From: an uncultured Porphyromonadaceae bacterium
GTDB lineage: Bacteria > Bacteroidota > Bacteroidia > Bacteroidales > Muribaculaceae
Assembly (NCBI GenBank): GCA_902494595.1
Contig: CABUTY010000081.1
Span: forward strand, 1 to 6,334
Direction of reading: 5' to 3'
Length of the DNA stretch: 6,334 bases
Shown: positions 5,955 to 6,334 of the stretch, in pieces
Position numbering within the stretch: position 1 is the stretch's first letter
Layout of the letters: each line of letters opens with the position of its first letter
The notes under the pieces: model-generated
The model's input: only the letters and a program-made list of their open reading frames with translations
What the model was told of the DNA's origin: nothing
The model's database searches: none
Translations under genes and position numbers: made by a program

Positions 5955-6334
5955 TTATTCCTCGGCAGCCACGACTTCAGGCTCCACAATCTCAGGAACT
6001 TCCTTGATATTAGGCTCTTCGAGGCCGAGGTGTTTCTTGGCGTCGAGAGCCTTGAGTACGATACCGAGCACGAGAGCGGCTACGCCCAGACTTGCGAGCA
6101 TCACCAGCGGCCAGGTATAATTATAGCTTACTGCAGCCACCTCCTCGGTCATGACGCCCTTGGCCACTTTCTGCGCGATGTCGGGGTTGGTGGAGTCGAG
6201 CACCTTGCCGATAAGCAGCGGGAAGAGCCAGAGGCCAATGTTCTGAATCCAGAATATCAGAGCGTAGGCGGAGCCGATAATTTTTGCGTCGACGAGTTTA
6301 GGCACGCTGGGCCATAGAGATGCCGGTACCAGAG
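5955..6334 (-). CDS. MFS transporter, C-terminal part (runs off the right edge)
   Basis: The last 125 residues of a membrane carrier are present; the 5' end lies beyond 6334. The frame is open to the edge (LVPASLWPSVPKLVD...), so the GTG at 6305 is internal and not a start. The fragment shows two membrane segments, at about 20-42 (SAYALIFWIQNIGLWLFPLL) and 74-96, separated by a soluble loop. It ends in an acidic tail rich in Glu, Pro and Val. The pattern SLWP-S-VPK followed by GSAYALIFWIQNIGL is typical of the last helices of major facilitator carriers; the closest recall is the MFSD1-like group found in Bacteroidota. The substrate cannot be stated from this part. It converges on the barrel gene across 178 bp. 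Confidence 0.8.
   Translation of the reverse strand, partial: LVPASLWPSVPKLVDAKIIGSAYALIFWIQNIGLWLFPLLIGKVLDSTNPDIAQKVAKGVMTEEVAAVSYNYTWPLVMLASLGVAALVLGIVLKALDAKKHLGLEEPNIKEVPEIVEPEVVAAEE

Overview
The window looks like chromosomal DNA of a Gram-negative Bacteroidales bacterium, possibly Muribaculaceae. Three upstream regions carry the Bacteroidota housekeeping promoter box TAnnTTTG, two of them with a TTG/TTTG element exactly 20 nt further upstream. Shine-Dalgarno sequences are mostly absent. There is an LPS-core (Kdo) gene, an outer-membrane barrel, and a secreted protein with a type IX-like C-terminal sorting tail. The family-level placement is inference; the order-level placement is well supported.

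Layout, left to right. 1-268: no confident gene. It holds one copy of a dispersed intergenic repeat (about 87-156), a perfect 20-bp palindrome (175-194) and a promoter (about 201-232). 269-1162 (+): an AT-rich secreted or lipid-anchored protein of unknown function. 1163-1321: the ftsK promoter and leader. 1322-4033 (+): ftsK, the membrane-anchored DNA translocase for division and chromosome segregation. 4034-4298: a Bacteroidota promoter, tRNA-Cys(GCA) and a strong hairpin. 4299-5042 (+): kdsB, which activates Kdo for lipid A-core synthesis. 5043-5245: an inverted pair of the dispersed repeat, then a canonical intrinsic terminator. 5246-5776 (+): a small outer-membrane beta-barrel protein. 5777-5954: the gap between convergent genes, with a GNRA-capped hairpin, a 19-bp-period tandem repeat and a second long hairpin. 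5955-6334 (-): the C-terminal end of an MFS transporter that runs off the right edge.

The genes share no single pathway. ftsK, tRNA-Cys and kdsB are core functions and the rest are envelope proteins. The strongest unexplained signal is in the spacers: a repeat family present upstream of the first gene and, as an inverted pair, after kdsB, and a hairpin whose 3' arm is repeated four times by the adjacent tandem array. No defence system, CRISPR array, insertion sequence or obvious new multi-gene system is visible.
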